NCBI GenBank assembly: GCA_017590115.1
Contig: JAGGNK010006448.1
Span: 8,728,099-8,792,098 of the forward strand
Source of the DNA: Montifringilla adamsi
Lineage: Eukaryota > Chordata > Aves > Passeriformes > Passeridae
Reading direction: 5' to 3'
DNA length: 64,000 bases
Positions 48,101 to 60,137 of the stretch are shown piece after piece. The position numbers were made by a program, and so were the translations under genes. The notes under the pieces were generated by a model. The model was not told the origin of the DNA. It made no database searches and saw nothing but the letters and a program-made list of their open reading frames with translations. Each line of letters opens with the position of its first letter. The stretch's first letter is position 1.

Positions 48101-49345
48101 CAATAGTGAATATTCATCTATGCTAGATGATTTATGTTGACATTTTGACTTCTTGTTCAAAGGAAAGAGCCCGAAAGACTTTTCTGAGAAAGTTTTTAAA
48201 TAGGAGTTGACAACATATTTCTTGACATCAGCATGCAATTTTATTTTATTAGTCAATCTACCACAATAAATTATAGTGGCAGATACAGGGAGCTGTCTGA
48301 GCATCCCCTAACATTCTGCAACTCCTGCTTGTCTCCTCAGCAAAGATGAAGTCTTTCATTTCAAAAATGAAGTCTACATTTTAAAAACAGTACCAAATAG
48401 GGGTTCAACTTGATCAGAAAAATATGGATGCATCTAATGTGAAAATACAACAATAAAATAGTAACTATTTTCTAAAAGTTACATTTCCTCTTAGCAGTTT
48501 TTCTTCTTTAGGCATGACTTCAGATAAGAATGAACTCTCAGACATGACTGTCTGACAATAAAAAGGTGCAATAAAAAGCTGTTTGTTGGTTTTTGATTTT
48601 GGTTTGGTTTTTTTTTTTCTTAATTCACTACTGACTTTACTGATGTCTTTTATGAATTTTCATTGTATATTGCATTTTAATAGGAATTCCAGAAATATAT
48701 CTAGAAATATATTTAGAATAAAATACCATTGTAAGGTTGGAAGCTCAATATTAGAAAGCAAGCAAACTTGTGGTTTAATTTAGGAAAACAAACCTATGAT
48801 TTGAATCTTACTTCTCTTGCTGTTTATTGATTCAAGCTTAATTACTTTCGAACTACTGACATCTGACTCAGATATCATCTTTACTATATTCATATACTGA
48901 GAGATAAGCTCATCTGTCTTGCTTGGAAGCATAGAATCTTGAAAGTTTTTATTAGCACTACTCAACCACGAGCAGAAAACAAAAATAAGAATGTGTTTGT
49001 TTCTAATATATTGATCTTTTTAGGCTCTTTGCTTACATTATTGGGCTGCTTTTAAGTTATTAGGCTGTTACTGGAAGCAGTCTTAATTCCAGTAAAGCAC
49101 TGGCTAAAATATCTGAACATAGTGCAAACACACAGAGAAGTCCATGTACATATTTTTCACCACTGAAGTAGAAAAGAAAATAGAAATTTCATTCAATCAA
49201 AGGCTGATGATATGCTTTTCATTTGCAGTGATGACAATAATCAACATAAACCACTTGAGATACACATTACTGGATTTTCTTTTCTTTTTGACTTTCACTG
49301 ATGCTTAAATAAGTTACAATTTTTTCTCCAATGCTATAAAATATC
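42165..49345. other. Unique AT-rich noncoding DNA (7.2 kb)
   Basis: This is the longest stretch free of recognisable repeats. No gene is recognised. Frames do not exceed about 85 codons and are scattered on both strands. The two halves of 47380-47430 and 49150-49200 share TGTACATATTTTTCACCAC plus AGAAGTAGAAAA...AAATAGAA-type wording about 1.76 kb apart, which suggests a short dispersed duplication or an unrecognised low-copy repeat. Confidence 0.5.
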
Positions 49346-49433
49346 AAAAGAAAACAAAAACAAAACCAAACCCAAAACCAAAACCAAAACAAAAAAGAAA
49401 AACAAAAATAAAACCAAACTAAAGCAAGAAAAA
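49346..49433. repeat. C/A low-complexity tract (AAAAC/AAACC)n
   Basis: About 85 bp of A runs broken by C or CC. It is the complement-strand equivalent of the G/T islands elsewhere in the window. Confidence 0.9.
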
Positions 49434-50724
49434 GCCAATCACATGAGAAAAAATCCCCACACAGTGTTTCTGATTCAAGTTATGTTGTAATTAATTAGGC
49501 CTCAGGTTGATTTCTGTTATGCCTGCACAGTTCTCTTGGCTAAAAATAACAGGAACTCTTCCGTATTGATTTCTGAATTCCTCTGTGGGTAAAAGAAGAA
49601 TATGTTATATACTCCGCCACTTGTCTGCAAAACATGGACTAGTCTGATGACAAATGGAATCAGGAATAAAAAGAAGGATCATATTTACTATTTTCTTCTC
49701 TAGTTTTTTTCCTTTCTCTTCCCTCAACCCTCTTCTCCTTAGACTAACTTTTGACAGTGGGAATAAGGATGAGGTTCGTTTCACATATCTTAAGTCATCT
49801 AGCATAAATCATTCTATTCTTCCCTGAAATCAATGAAGATGCGTTGACACCTCTGCAGGTGAGTCATTGCACCTTTCCAGCAGCTTATCTCCATACCAGA
49901 TGAATCACCTTCCTGATTTCCTCTTTCAAGGGATTACAGAGAATTCTGCCCCAAGTTCTCTTTTGCATCAAAAACATTTCTATTTAGAAATAGTGGTGTA
50001 AGACCTAGCCAAACAAAGAATTTCTTAGTGATTTTACTTCTTTATTAACAGTTATTTACTGTTGTACTTTGCTGCTTAAAAGTTACATGGATTAGACAAT
50101 ATATTTGGTTTGATTACCCAAGATAGGTTTATCACAGGCGCTATGTTCTGTTTCATATTGGTATAGAAAATGAACTTCATTTTGCTTCAGCAGAAATCAT
50201 ACAAAATAACAGAAGACAAATCCACTAAAAAATGAGTATGCAATGCAAATACAGAATTAATTTTTGTGATTAGAATGATGTATACCTCTCAAAATTCAAC
50301 TCTACTTTTTAGTAATACTCACAGAATATAGTTAAATTTCTTAGGATTAACCTGTCCCGGAGCAAATGCCTACTAACAAAATTACTTGATAGTTTATGAA
50401 ATGGTTGATTATGGAAATGAAAATTTGGTAAATATAAAACCAAAATAAAAATGTAATGGTTTTGGCATATTAGACATGCATGCTTTAAAGATGAAAGAGA
50501 TAAGTGAATCCAGAGTGAGTTTTGAAATGTCTAATTACTTTGTGTGCTGATAAATTGTTTGAAGTGTTCCGACTGGACTTACTAGTGCTTTCCTTCCTTA
50601 GACCAGGGCTTTTTAATTTCATTAGAGTCCTGTCAGTCTATTCTTCCAGCCTGTCTAGGTACCTTTTTTGCCCATTCCACTCCCAAGTCTGGAATAATTT
50701 GTAAATTTTATTTTAAATATTCCC
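49434..50724. other. Unique AT-rich noncoding DNA
   Basis: I see nothing recognisable. Confidence 0.55.
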
Positions 50725-51182
50725 AGCACAGGGGACCTATCAGAGCAAATCCAGAGGAGTGATTTAAGGGTTGAAGCACTTCTCCTAGAAATAAAAGCTG
50801 AGAGAATTGGTACTGTTCTGTGTGGAGAAGAGAAGGTTTTAGGGTGATTTTATTACAACCTTTCAGCACCCAAAGAGTGGCTACCATAAAAATGGAAAGA
50901 GATTTTGCAAGGGGACCATGGGTGAATGGTATCAAAGTGAAAGAGCATAGGTTTACATTAGATATTAGGAAGAAATTCTTTCCTGTGAGGGTAGTGGAGC
51001 ACAGGAGCAAGTTACCCAGAGAAGCTGTGGGTGCCCAATCCCTGGAAGTGTTCAAGGCCAGGCTGGATGGGGCTTTTAGCAACGTGGTCTCATGGGACTC
51101 CTGCCTGCAGCAGAGGGATTGGAGCTAGCTGATCTTTAGTGTCCCTTCTAATCCAAACCATTCTATTCTCTTCTATTTCTAT
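50725..51182 (+). mobile_element. CR1 LINE 3'-end fragment, plus strand
   Basis: Landmarks are GGGGACCTATCAGAGCAAAT followed by CCAGAGGAG at the start, then GTGGAGAAGAGAAGG and TTCTTTCCTGTGAGGGTAGT. Then come GTTCAAGGCCAGGCTGGATG and the tail CCTTCTAATCCAAACC, followed by TTCTATTCTCTTCTATTTCT terminal repeats. An in-frame relic of the ORF2 C-terminal tail spans 50820-51128 (102 codons) and reads through most of the fragment, so this copy has decayed less in frame than the others. It is not a functional gene. Confidence 0.95.
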
Positions 51183-52545
51183 AGACCAGAAAAGTAAAAG
51201 GTTGAAGACAGTAAGAATGGTAACAATCTCAAGAATATGGTGGATTTTGATTTTTGTAAGCTTTTATTATTCCTTTATGTTATTCTGATGACACAGCTCA
51301 AATCATTAATTCCATTTTAGCAGCAATTCAAATAGTTCATTTTAATTAATACAATCTCAAAATTATTAGTAAAGGCTAAGAAAAACATTGAAAATCTCTA
51401 ATATAATTTTTAAAATAATGTCTCCAAATTAATTAGTAGATGTTTATGATTATCTTTTAATATATGTTCTGGACAAATTTTATTAAGGAAAGATTGTAAA
51501 AGAGCTCAGATAAGACAATTTCAGTGCTCTTGTTTCTTTCATACACTTAGATACAGACATGAATTCATATTGTAGAAAATAAAATGTCCTGCTTCTTGTC
51601 AGTGAAAGCTAGAATAGATACCTGCTAGAACTTTATGCAAAGAAGTTTAAAACCTACTTTGACCTAGTGGCCAAATAATACAGAACAACTTTTCAATTCA
51701 ACAGTACCCTCTGATTTATATCTGCAGGTAATAGTGCTTAGAGATTAGGACACCACTGTTAGAAAAAAAGGTGGGAAAAAAAGGTTCTTTGGACATGCTG
51801 CTTTTCTATGAATATTGTCAGTGAGGTGCTTCATGAGGGCCTAAGAAGCACAGATCAGATTTACAGCCACTAATTCTTTTCTTCGCACAAGGATAGCTCT
51901 TAAATATTTCACAGACTGTATTTGTTCAGCTGGGGCTACATAAAGATTTTGCCAAAACATTGCCCTCAATTTCATCTTTTTCAATCTCTAGGGTAGATTT
52001 TTCTCACTAAAAAATTTGATGATGTTCTCATCTCATCAGTTTGCTGTGTTTGATTTCACTAGATACACAAAGAGAAGAGCTAGTGTTCTTAGTTTCCTAG
52101 CTAAATAGTATTTTGTATAAGCAATAAAACTAAACTCAAGCATTAAATATTGCAATCTGGACAGGAGTTAGACACCTTGAGATATTTTTCCTCTCTGTCC
52201 TATTTCCAGGTAAACAAAATTTCTATCTTTGAAGTTATCAAATGCATAATTGGATCAAAAGTAAACAAATCTGATATGCACATTTTATATTTATCTTATC
52301 CTCTGAAATCCTCACCACACCAAAAAAGAATAAAAGTCTAGATTAATAGGGGAAATATACCATTTGAAAAGGAATCAATTCAAGTAAAGAAAAAATTGGT
52401 GCATGAAGAAAGAACATGTAATTTCCTCTTGCACTTTAAACTTCTAATTTTTTTTCTTTAAAAATAGCAAAAATAGGTGAAGGAAAGGGGAATATTATTA
52501 TTACTATGTTTGGTTTTCTCTTAAATTGTGTATCTGTATCAGGTG
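51183..52545. other. Unique AT-rich noncoding DNA
   Basis: I see nothing recognisable. Confidence 0.55.
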
Positions 52546-52880
52546 CAGAGTCACTATTGCCCTCAGAGTTTCAGACTTGACTGAAGACAAAACTCAAAAC
52601 ACCTTTCCCCAGCCCTCTTCTGTCCAGGCTCACCTTCAGTCCTGATACTGATACCATGTCAAAGCAGCCCAGGGAAATGGGGGGCTGTGGTCAGCAAGTA
52701 ACTGTTCCTGTCTTCCATTCCTTAGTCCTCCATTCCTTAGTCCTCCTAGTCCTTCTCTGCTCCATCATGTGTTCTTCCTGCCTGCTGCAGCGTGGGGGTT
52801 GTGAGGACCTTCATGGGCTGCAGTGTGTACATCTGCTATGACATTGCCCTGCAGTTAATTTTTTCTTCTGCATAAGATAT
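52546..52880 (-). mobile_element. ERVL-type LTR fragment, minus strand
   Basis: On the plus strand, AAAACACCTTTCCCCAGCCC, GGGGGGCTGTGGTCAGCAAG, CTGCTCCATCATGTG and TTCATGGGCTGCAGTGTG occur in the order seen in the complete LTR at 55330-56424. Both ends of the LTR are missing, so it is an internal LTR piece. It includes a local tandem repeat of TCCATTCCTTAGTCC near 52714-52742. The frame at 52656-52841 is a composition artefact. Confidence 0.6.
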
Positions 52881-52967
52881 CTTTTTATCACACTCCCCTC
52901 TCACATTTACCCTTTCCTAGATATGTAATCAAAGAAGAACCATCACCATGATTGACAGGTTCAGCTC

Positions 52968-53690
52968 TGTCCTGCACCGAGTCTGGCTCGAGATGGCTCT
53001 ATCTGCCCACAAGTATAAACTGGGAGAGGAGTGGCTGGAGAGCAGCCCTGCAGAAAGGGATCCAGGGATGCTGTTGGCAGCAGGATCAATCTGAGTCAGC
53101 TGTGTGTCCTAGCATCCAAGAGGTGAAACCACATCCTGGGGTGCATCAAAAGCAGCATATTTAGCCTGTCAAAAGTGATGGGTTTCCCTCTGTAGCCTCA
53201 TTGCTGTGGCCTCACCTTGACTGCTTTATGTAATTCTGTGCCCCAAGATTTATGAAGAATATGAAGTTCCTTGAATTAGGCCAGAGTAGTGTAGCAAAAA
53301 TGGTAAAAGGGTAAAAAATGTCCCATGAGGAGTAACTGAGGACTTTGGACTTGTATGCTTTTGAAAGAACAAGCCTGAGGGGAGACCTCATTGCTCTCTA
53401 CAGCTTCCTGAGGAGGGGAAGCAGAAAGAGAGGTGCTGATCTCTTCTCTCCTGGGTTCAGTGACAGAACATGTGAGAATTGTTCAAAGATGCACCAGGGG
53501 AGATTGAATCTGGACATTACCATGAATTTCTTAACTGAGAAGGTGGTCAAATAATGCTACAGGCTTCCTAGAGAGATAAAGCCTGTAGGTGTTTAAGAGG
53601 CATTTGGACAACATGCTTTAACTTCTGGAATGCCATGAAGTGCTCAGGCAGTTAGACTAGATGATCGATGTAGGTCTCTTCCACCTGAAA
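52968..53690 (+). mobile_element. CR1 LINE fragment (second subfamily type), plus strand
   Basis: It starts near TCCTGCACCGAGTCTGGCTC and continues through GAGGAGTGGCTGGAGAGCAG, GGGTGCATCAAAAGCAGCAT, GAGGGGAGACCTCATTGCTC and GGGAGATTGAATCTGGACAT. It ends at AGACTAGATGATCGATGTAG followed by GTCTCTTCCACCTGAAA. The 3' UTR wording differs from the copies at 9519 and 20981, pointing to another CR1 subfamily. ORF2 is broken. The tail runs directly into a TTCTC-type microsatellite. Confidence 0.93.
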
Positions 53691-53775
53691 AACTTCTCTC
53701 TTTTTCTCTTCTCTTCTCTTCTCTTCTCTTTCTCTTTCTCTTCTCTTTCTCTTCTTCTTTTCTCATCTCTTCTCT
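53691..53775. repeat. (TTCTC)n / (TTTCTC)n microsatellite at a CR1 tail
   Basis: About 85 bp of TCTTC and TCTTTC repeats start immediately after the CR1 3' end. CR1 subfamilies of this kind end in short TTCTA or TTCTC repeats, so the microsatellite probably grew from the element's own terminal repeats. Confidence 0.93.
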
Positions 53776-55329
53776 GGCAGCTGTGGTACTTTCTCACAGT
53801 AGCCAACCCTATCTTCACTATCAAAACCTTGCCACATGAGCCCAGTGCAAAAATATAAAAACTGTAAAAACTGTACTTACAATGACAAGATGAATTCTGT
53901 TTCACTGTGGTTTGTCTCAACACGGTAATGAACTATTTTGGCAAAATGTTCAGACACCACACAGATTAGCTGTGTTCTGCAAGCTTAAGTCACTGCAAAG
54001 GAATTATTAGAACAGCTAGAAAACTAGTGAGAAATAAAGGATAAAAATAGGATAATTCGTCTATCTTTAGCATTTTTAATGCACTCCATTTTCACAATGA
54101 ATAATCTTGTGAAACATCCTCATCATAATACAGGCCGCTCTTTAAGAAACAGGTACTTAAAAGCAAGAGTACTTGAAATTCCTGATCTAACTAGGAGGAA
54201 ATAGCTGAGGAATCACAGTACTGTGCGTTGAAAAATAAAAAAATTAGACTAAACCAGGATGAAAAAAAACCCCAAGTTAAAATAACGTCTCATGTGAGGG
54301 GAGCAGACAAAGAAATTCAATTTTGGAAGGCTGTTATTACTAAAATGTGAATAAAAAAATCATATTTTGGCTATACTATTTTTTTAATCCTCTTATTATT
54401 CATATTCTGCCATAGTCACATTTGTTTGAGTAGTAAAGTTTGTTTCTCAGAGGACTGATTCTTACTGTAGTCTTAGAATGTCCATCCTTAAGCATCCTTT
54501 TCCCTATGTAATCAAAACCAAATGGAATTTTTATTCTTCTGTAGTGTCAAGTTTTTGCACTATACATTGTTTAGCTTTAGTCAGAACAGTCTGTAACATT
54601 TAAAGGGTGAAATGTTCTAAAAAATTTTCCATACAATGTCTGTTTTGGAATCACTGGTTGAAGAGCTGAATTGTAGGTAGTGGACAAGCAAATCTTTCAG
54701 GTAAATGTACTGCAAGAATCTGGAAGAATTACAAAATAAAATTCATCAAAAACTGAAAATATAAATTTCACTAGAAATTTATACTCCAACTCCTAAATCT
54801 CCAGATAAAAATGCATCAGGACTTAGCCTTTAACTGGTCCGTATTGGAAAGAAATATGAGGATAAAGAATCTGATTAATACTATGATATTATGATAATTA
54901 ATTTATAATAATTCTAGGTATTTCACTTTATTTTATTATTCACTTTGGAACATTTATTCTGTGATCATTTCTAAGATAGACATAAGCATATGATTTGTTG
55001 GACAGCTCAATTATACAAACATTATATTCACCTTTAAAAATGTTGTCTGAAAATTCATAATTACAACAATAAACCTGCTAACACCTGTCAGATATCTAAT
55101 ATGAGTACACAACCATGACTTGCAGAAGTTAGAAATTCTGACACACTATTACTAAAAGAATACATATTACTAAAAGAGTAAAAGTCTTCAGAGTAAACTT
55201 TCTCTAAAATCTTGCCTGGCTCTTTGTGGTATTCAAACTTTTAGATTCTCTGCAAAGTAATCTGAAGAAATAAAGGAATCTGCTTTTGTTTCAGAAGATA
55301 GAGAAATTTTACTCTTCATTTTTTCTTAG
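53776..55329. other. Unique AT-rich noncoding DNA
   Basis: No gene is recognised. There is a short direct repeat of ATTACTAAAAGA near 55147-55180. The last five bases (CTTAG, 55325-55329) are the left target-site duplication of the next LTR. Confidence 0.55.
55325..55329. repeat. Left target-site duplication CTTAG
   Basis: This 5-bp direct repeat immediately precedes the LTR and matches 56425-56429. Confidence 0.7.
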
Positions 55330-56424
55330 TGTGGCGGGTTGCCCCTGACTGGATGTCAGGTACCCACCAAAGCTTCTTTGTCTCTTCCTTCTACAAGTGA
55401 AAAGGGGAGAGAAAATGTAACAAAGGGTTTATGGGTTCAAGATAAGGACAGAGAGTTCACTCACCAAATGCTGTCATGAGCAAAACAAACTCATATTTGG
55501 GCATTAATTGAATTTACTACTAATGAAATCAGAAGTCTATAATAAGAAGTAAAATAAATCTTAAAAACACCTTCCCTCCACCCTTCCTTCCCCTGAGGTC
55601 TATCTCCTTTCCCAGTGGCTCAGGGAGACAGGGAATGGGAGTTATGTACAGATCATCACACACTGTTCTTTCTGCTGCTCAGGGAGAGGAGTCCTTCCCC
55701 TGCTCCACTGTGGAGTGCCTCCCATGAGAGACAGTTCTCCATTAACTTCTCCAATGTGAGTCCATCCCATGGGCAACAGCTCTCCACAAACTGTTGCAAT
55801 GTGGGTTACTCTTCCACAGTGTGCTGTCCTTCAAGAGAAGGCTGCTCCAGTGTGGGTCCCCCATAGAATTACAAGTCCTGCCAGGGAAACTCCTCCAGTG
55901 TAGGCTCCTCTCTTCATGGGTCTGCAGGTCCCTGCCAGGAGCCTACTCCAGCACGGTCACAGGCTCCTCTCAGGCTCTGAGGAGCATGGGTGCTCTCCAT
56001 GGGCTGAGAGTGGATCTCTGTATCCCCATGGACCTCCATGGGCTGCAGGGACACAGCCGTCTCACCATGGACTGGCTGCACCATGGGCTGCAGGGGAATC
56101 TCAGCTCTGGTACCTGCAGCACCTCCTCCCCCTCCTTCTGCACTGACCTTGGTGTCTGGAAAGATGTTCCTCTCACATGTTCTCCTTCTGCTCTTCTCTG
56201 GCCTCAATTACAACCATGCAACAACTTTTTCTTACTTCTTAAATATGTTATCACTAAGGTACTACTATCATTGATGAATGGTTCAGCCTTGGCCAGCCGT
56301 GAGTCTGTCCTGGAGTCAGCTAGAATTGACTCTTCCAGACATGAGGGAAACTTCTGGCATCTTCTCAGAGAAGCCAGCCTTATAGCACCTCCTCTACCAA
56401 AACCTGACACACAAACCCAATACC
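55330..56424 (-). mobile_element. Complete ERVL-type solo LTR, minus strand
   Basis: The element is 1095 bp. On the plus strand it begins TGTGGCGGGTTGCCCCTGAC and ends CACACAAACCCAATACC. A 5-bp direct repeat CTTAG flanks it (55325-55329 and 56425-56429), the duplication length expected of ERVL-class elements. The ends are TG...CA with one decayed terminal base. Read on the minus strand, the U3 start lies at 56424 and a TATA-like TATTTAAG region at about 56238-56247. The middle consists of GC-rich degenerate sub-repeats of the TGCTCCA...ATGGGCTGCAG type. Several frames open through it (211 codons at 55794-56429) are composition artefacts. No internal gag/pol sequence adjoins, so it is a solo LTR. 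Confidence 0.85.
56238..56247 (-). promoter_or_regulatory. TATA-like element of the minus-strand LTR
   Basis: The plus strand reads TTCTTAAATATGTTATC, so the minus strand reads GATAACATATTTAAGAA. This segment is conserved in the LTR family as recalled and probably marks its core promoter. Confidence 0.4.
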
Positions 56425-56429
56425 CTTAG
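56425..56429. repeat. Right target-site duplication CTTAG
   Basis: This 5-bp direct repeat immediately follows the LTR and matches 55325-55329. Confidence 0.7.
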
Positions 56430-57002
56430 TAATAACTCAACTAAGATATATTTAATTAAACAAACTTGAAGTGAAAAGCAAAGTGACAAAAGGCACAATG
56501 AACCTAAGATATAATGGTCCCATGAAAATGAAAAGCAAGGGTGTTTTTTATTACAAAGCCTAAAATTTAAAGAGAAAATATCATATGCTGTGTCTAGTTC
56601 TGTCTAGGAGGAATATATATTTTCTTTTTTAAAAAAAAGTTCATTACTTAATTATGAAAATATAACAATTCATGGTGCTGTAATACCTGTGTCTGTCATC
56701 TAACCATAGTTTTTTCTAGTTAATAAAGTTTAGCTGTTTAGGACTATTATGCAGTATTGCCCATATAAAATAATGAGAGAGGGTATTATTTATTATGCAC
56801 ATTAGGCCCTGAGATAATGAAAAAAATTAATCTTTCTGCAAATAAAACATATTTCTACTTCAATTTTAGAAAAAATGCTGATTCCAATTTTTTTACTATG
56901 TAAGGTTTAATATATATAATCCATTATTAAGTCAGATCACTAAATTTTTGAGGTGAAATAAACAGTCGATTCCATGTATTCAAGACAACAAGAGGAAAAA
57001 CC

Positions 57003-57004
<2 letters not shown>

Positions 57005-57034
<30 letters not shown>
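57005..57034. repeat. Poly-A tract (30)
   Basis: Thirty uninterrupted A are preceded by AAAAACCCT. No retrocopy body or target duplication is recognisable around it. Confidence 0.95.
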
Positions 57035-57036
<2 letters not shown>

Positions 57037-58307
57037 CTAATTTCAAAATAAACCATAGTGTAATCCCTGTGTTAGTAAAAGCTATAGAATGCTGAATCTC
57101 TTTATCTGCTCAATGCAAGTTAACTCACAGTAACTCTATGGGAGAATATGTAGGACATTCAAGGAAATTAAGATCATGTTAATTTAAAGTTTTCAAGAGA
57201 GACTTCCATAATCAAGCAGTAATATTAGCAGTTCAAGCTTTTATTTCCTAATTTGTCTGAAACATACAATCTATGACATTTACTGGAGAGTTGCCTCTTT
57301 TTCTACATATTATATTGAGATATATTGGGGAATCTATGAGCCATGAATAAAACAATTAAATTAGCCAGCTCACTATAGTGATCTGTTTATTAGAAATAAA
57401 TCAACTCTGTGACTGAGCAAAACTGAAATAGCACTTCTAGGAAAAGTCATAAAAAATATAGAATAAGAATTTGAATATATCCTTGGAGACTGTTGACTAG
57501 TAACTATATCATAGTTATATACTATGTTACTAACTGTACTAGTTATATACTAGCTATATAATTGCATAAAAACTTTATTATCTGTTAAAACATGTGAATA
57601 GATTGATCATTTATCACTTCCGCTTTCCTTTTTATTGGATGAGGACATAAAGAACAGAAGCTGAAGCTGAAACTGTGTGGGATGTCTTACAGATATGTGA
57701 CATGTATGTATATAGATGAAATGCTCTCAGAGATGCAAGACACCATTAGACCAAACAAGAGTAAGATGGAGTGGATGACAGTTAAACATTGGAAACCCCT
57801 TCAGAAATAACCTTCTACTCTGAGCCTTAATTGCATAGGCTGAATTTGGCTTCCAGGTGGCTGAAGGGTAAGTACAAGACAGTGTACTTGTGCCTAATAT
57901 TATCGTGTAGAGGGCAAGTTAGAAGACATTTGTATATGCTTGTAACTGGTCACTTCATACTTAGTATTTGATAAAAGAAATGCTTTTGACAACTTCTTGT
58001 CAGCCTAACATTAATAAGGAGTTATAATTCTTTTAAATTAGGACAAGAAAAAAATCTGCTCCATGATTATTTTAATTTTCACTGTCACAATGACAGCAAA
58101 AGATCTCTTCCTCTTTCATTTTACTACATGAGGATTGGTTTTACTTCCTCTTCCATTTGTCCTTCTCCTTCCCTTCCAATCCTTTATACTTATACTGAAT
58201 TTCATTCACATATACCACTAGAATTGGATGCACATAGCCTATGCCTTCTTTATCAGTTCAAAAAGTAAGACTGAAAATTTTACTTTTAATATTAAATATT
58301 AAGCAAA

Positions 58308-58309
<2 letters not shown>

Positions 58310-58340
<31 letters not shown>
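58310..58340. repeat. Poly-T tract (31)
   Basis: Thirty-one uninterrupted T. A further 15-T run lies at 58403-58417. Confidence 0.95.
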
Positions 58341-58343
<3 letters not shown>

Positions 58344-59797
58344 TAAGACTTAATTCTGAACACCAAACAATTGTGTGAGGAGCAATGAGGTAGAAGAAAA
58401 GATTTTTTTTTTTTTTTAACACAACCACCTGACAAAATGATGCCAACTAAAGCATGAAGACACTATGGAAATATTAATTGTTCATCTCACTCAAATAATG
58501 GGTCGCTATGAAACATGAAATGTATTACTGATGTAGCCAGTTTTGCTTTATGTAGTATAAATCCATGCATATACAGTAATTTGTTCTATTCCCTTCATGA
58601 TTTTTAACCATAATTAATCGTACACCAAACTCTTTCTCTGGAGCAATGAAATACATTGCCATCTTTGATGACGATTCTCATGTCATCTCTTGGACAAGAG
58701 ATGTGGCAAAATGTAAACTGAATTTCAATTTTTTTTCTTAAACAAATGGCATAAAATTTCTCTTTGTATAAAATATGTTTTCATACAAAAGAATTACCTT
58801 GTTTCGTGGTCTAAAATTATTTGGTTTTTAACATGTAACTAACTATTTTTTCAAACTATTTTGTCACCTAAATGACAAATTTGTCAGTCTTGCAGAAACA
58901 AATTACAGATTTTATTACTTGTGGGTACCAAAGAATATAAGGTATGCTTAATTCTGTATACCTCTATAATTTAAATGCACAAATATGTATAATTTGTGTA
59001 TTGTTTTGAATTTAGAATTGTTAGTGGCAAGTCTCAGAGGTACAGTGTAATGTCTCATAAAAGGAAAGTCTAGATATTTATTTTGTATTTTATTTTCTTA
59101 TTGAAAGGAAAACTATTTTATAGTAAGGTTTTTTTTGTGTGCAGCCTATGTTGTGCATTTCTTCATTTTAAAGATATGTGGGAGATACAAATATCTATGT
59201 AGAAGTCTTTCCTGCAGATACTACTTCCTGAGTAAGTAAACAAACTTTACAGTGTTTCTCCAGGTCAAGAAATCTGATTTTTACTGAACTAATTCTAGAA
59301 TGGAAAGATAATAAGAAGTGATGTCTGCTAAAATGCTAACGGTGACATTGAAAGCAAAGGCTCAATAATTCAGTCAGTAAATAATATTATTTACAAGATT
59401 TCCTTTTGTTCATACATGCCATGGTGATTTCAATACATGTCTTAAAGGGAAATTTTAATTATTATCTGATCATTTGAAAGTTTTACTACATTTTCATTTT
59501 AATGATATATTCAAGGAAAAGGTTAGTGCAATTTTTTTTTCCCCCAGTGCTATCAATCCAGATGCTTTCTGCTTCTTTAATCAAAATTGTAAAAGTTAAG
59601 AGCTCCTACCTTTATTGAAGCAATTAATCAATATTTTTTTTAAGGAATCATGTGAGCTTGCTCCTTTTTTCCTCATTTTTGTTGGATTACTAATTTCAGA
59701 ATGCACATGAAATGTAGATATTCCTTACTGTCTCTGATTAGCCTTCTTTTATTGAAAAAAATGCTCATATTTAGCACACTGAGCTCAAAGAAGTTCT

Positions 59798-60064
59798 GCA
59801 AATAAGGTGGAGCCTTGTTCTTTCCAGTGGTGACCAGAGACAGGATTAGAGACAATGGGCACAATCTGAATCATGAAATATTATCTTAAACAATGGGAAA
59901 CACTTTTTTATGGTGATGGTGAGTGAGCATGAGAACACTGTGCCCAAAAAGGATGTGCAGCCTCCATCCTTTGGCAGCTTGCTCGAGGTGGTCATGCTTG
60001 AGCAGGGGTGTTGAATTTCAAATTCCAGAACTCCCTTCCAACCTTGACCATTCCGTGATTCTGC
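59798..60064 (+). mobile_element. CR1 LINE 3'-end fragment (older type), plus strand
   Basis: Landmarks are GACAATGGGCACAATCTGAA, GGGAAACACTTTTTTATGGT followed by GATGGTGAGTGAGCATG, CAGCCTCCATCCTTTGG, GCTTGAGCAGGGGTGTTG, and the tail CTCCCTTCCAACCTTGACCA followed by TTCCGTGATTCTG. It belongs to the CR1 group whose 3' end reads GACCTCCAGAGGTCCCTTCC in better-preserved copies, and that portion is partly deleted here. No frame survives. Confidence 0.85.
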
Positions 60065-60137
60065 AAACTCACACACAATGGAAGTAGGTGCTTTGTGAAT
60101 GTACTTTAACTCTGAAGTTTTGATTTCCAGAACTGGA

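Larger units (their letters stand above)
56430..59797. other. Unique AT-rich noncoding DNA with long homopolymers
   Basis: No gene is recognised. It contains a 30-A run (57005-57034), a 31-T run (58310-58340), a 15-T run (58403-58417) and AT-rich palindromic sequence around 57490-57560. Confidence 0.55.

Noticed and set aside
52546..56424. Minus-strand LTRs at 52546 and 55330 as the two ends of one provirus
   Set aside because: The 52546 piece lacks both LTR ends. The interval contains a CR1 and unique DNA instead of retroviral internal sequence, and the 55330 copy has its own target-site duplication.
55794..56429. 211-codon open frame, plus strand
   Set aside because: It lies wholly inside the minus-strand solo LTR, reads antisense to it and has low-complexity GC-driven composition. 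There is no recognisable protein.
57005..58340. Poly-A (57005) and poly-T (58310) as the tails of retrocopies
   Set aside because: No transcript-like body, target-site duplication or family-specific sequence is recognisable next to either run.
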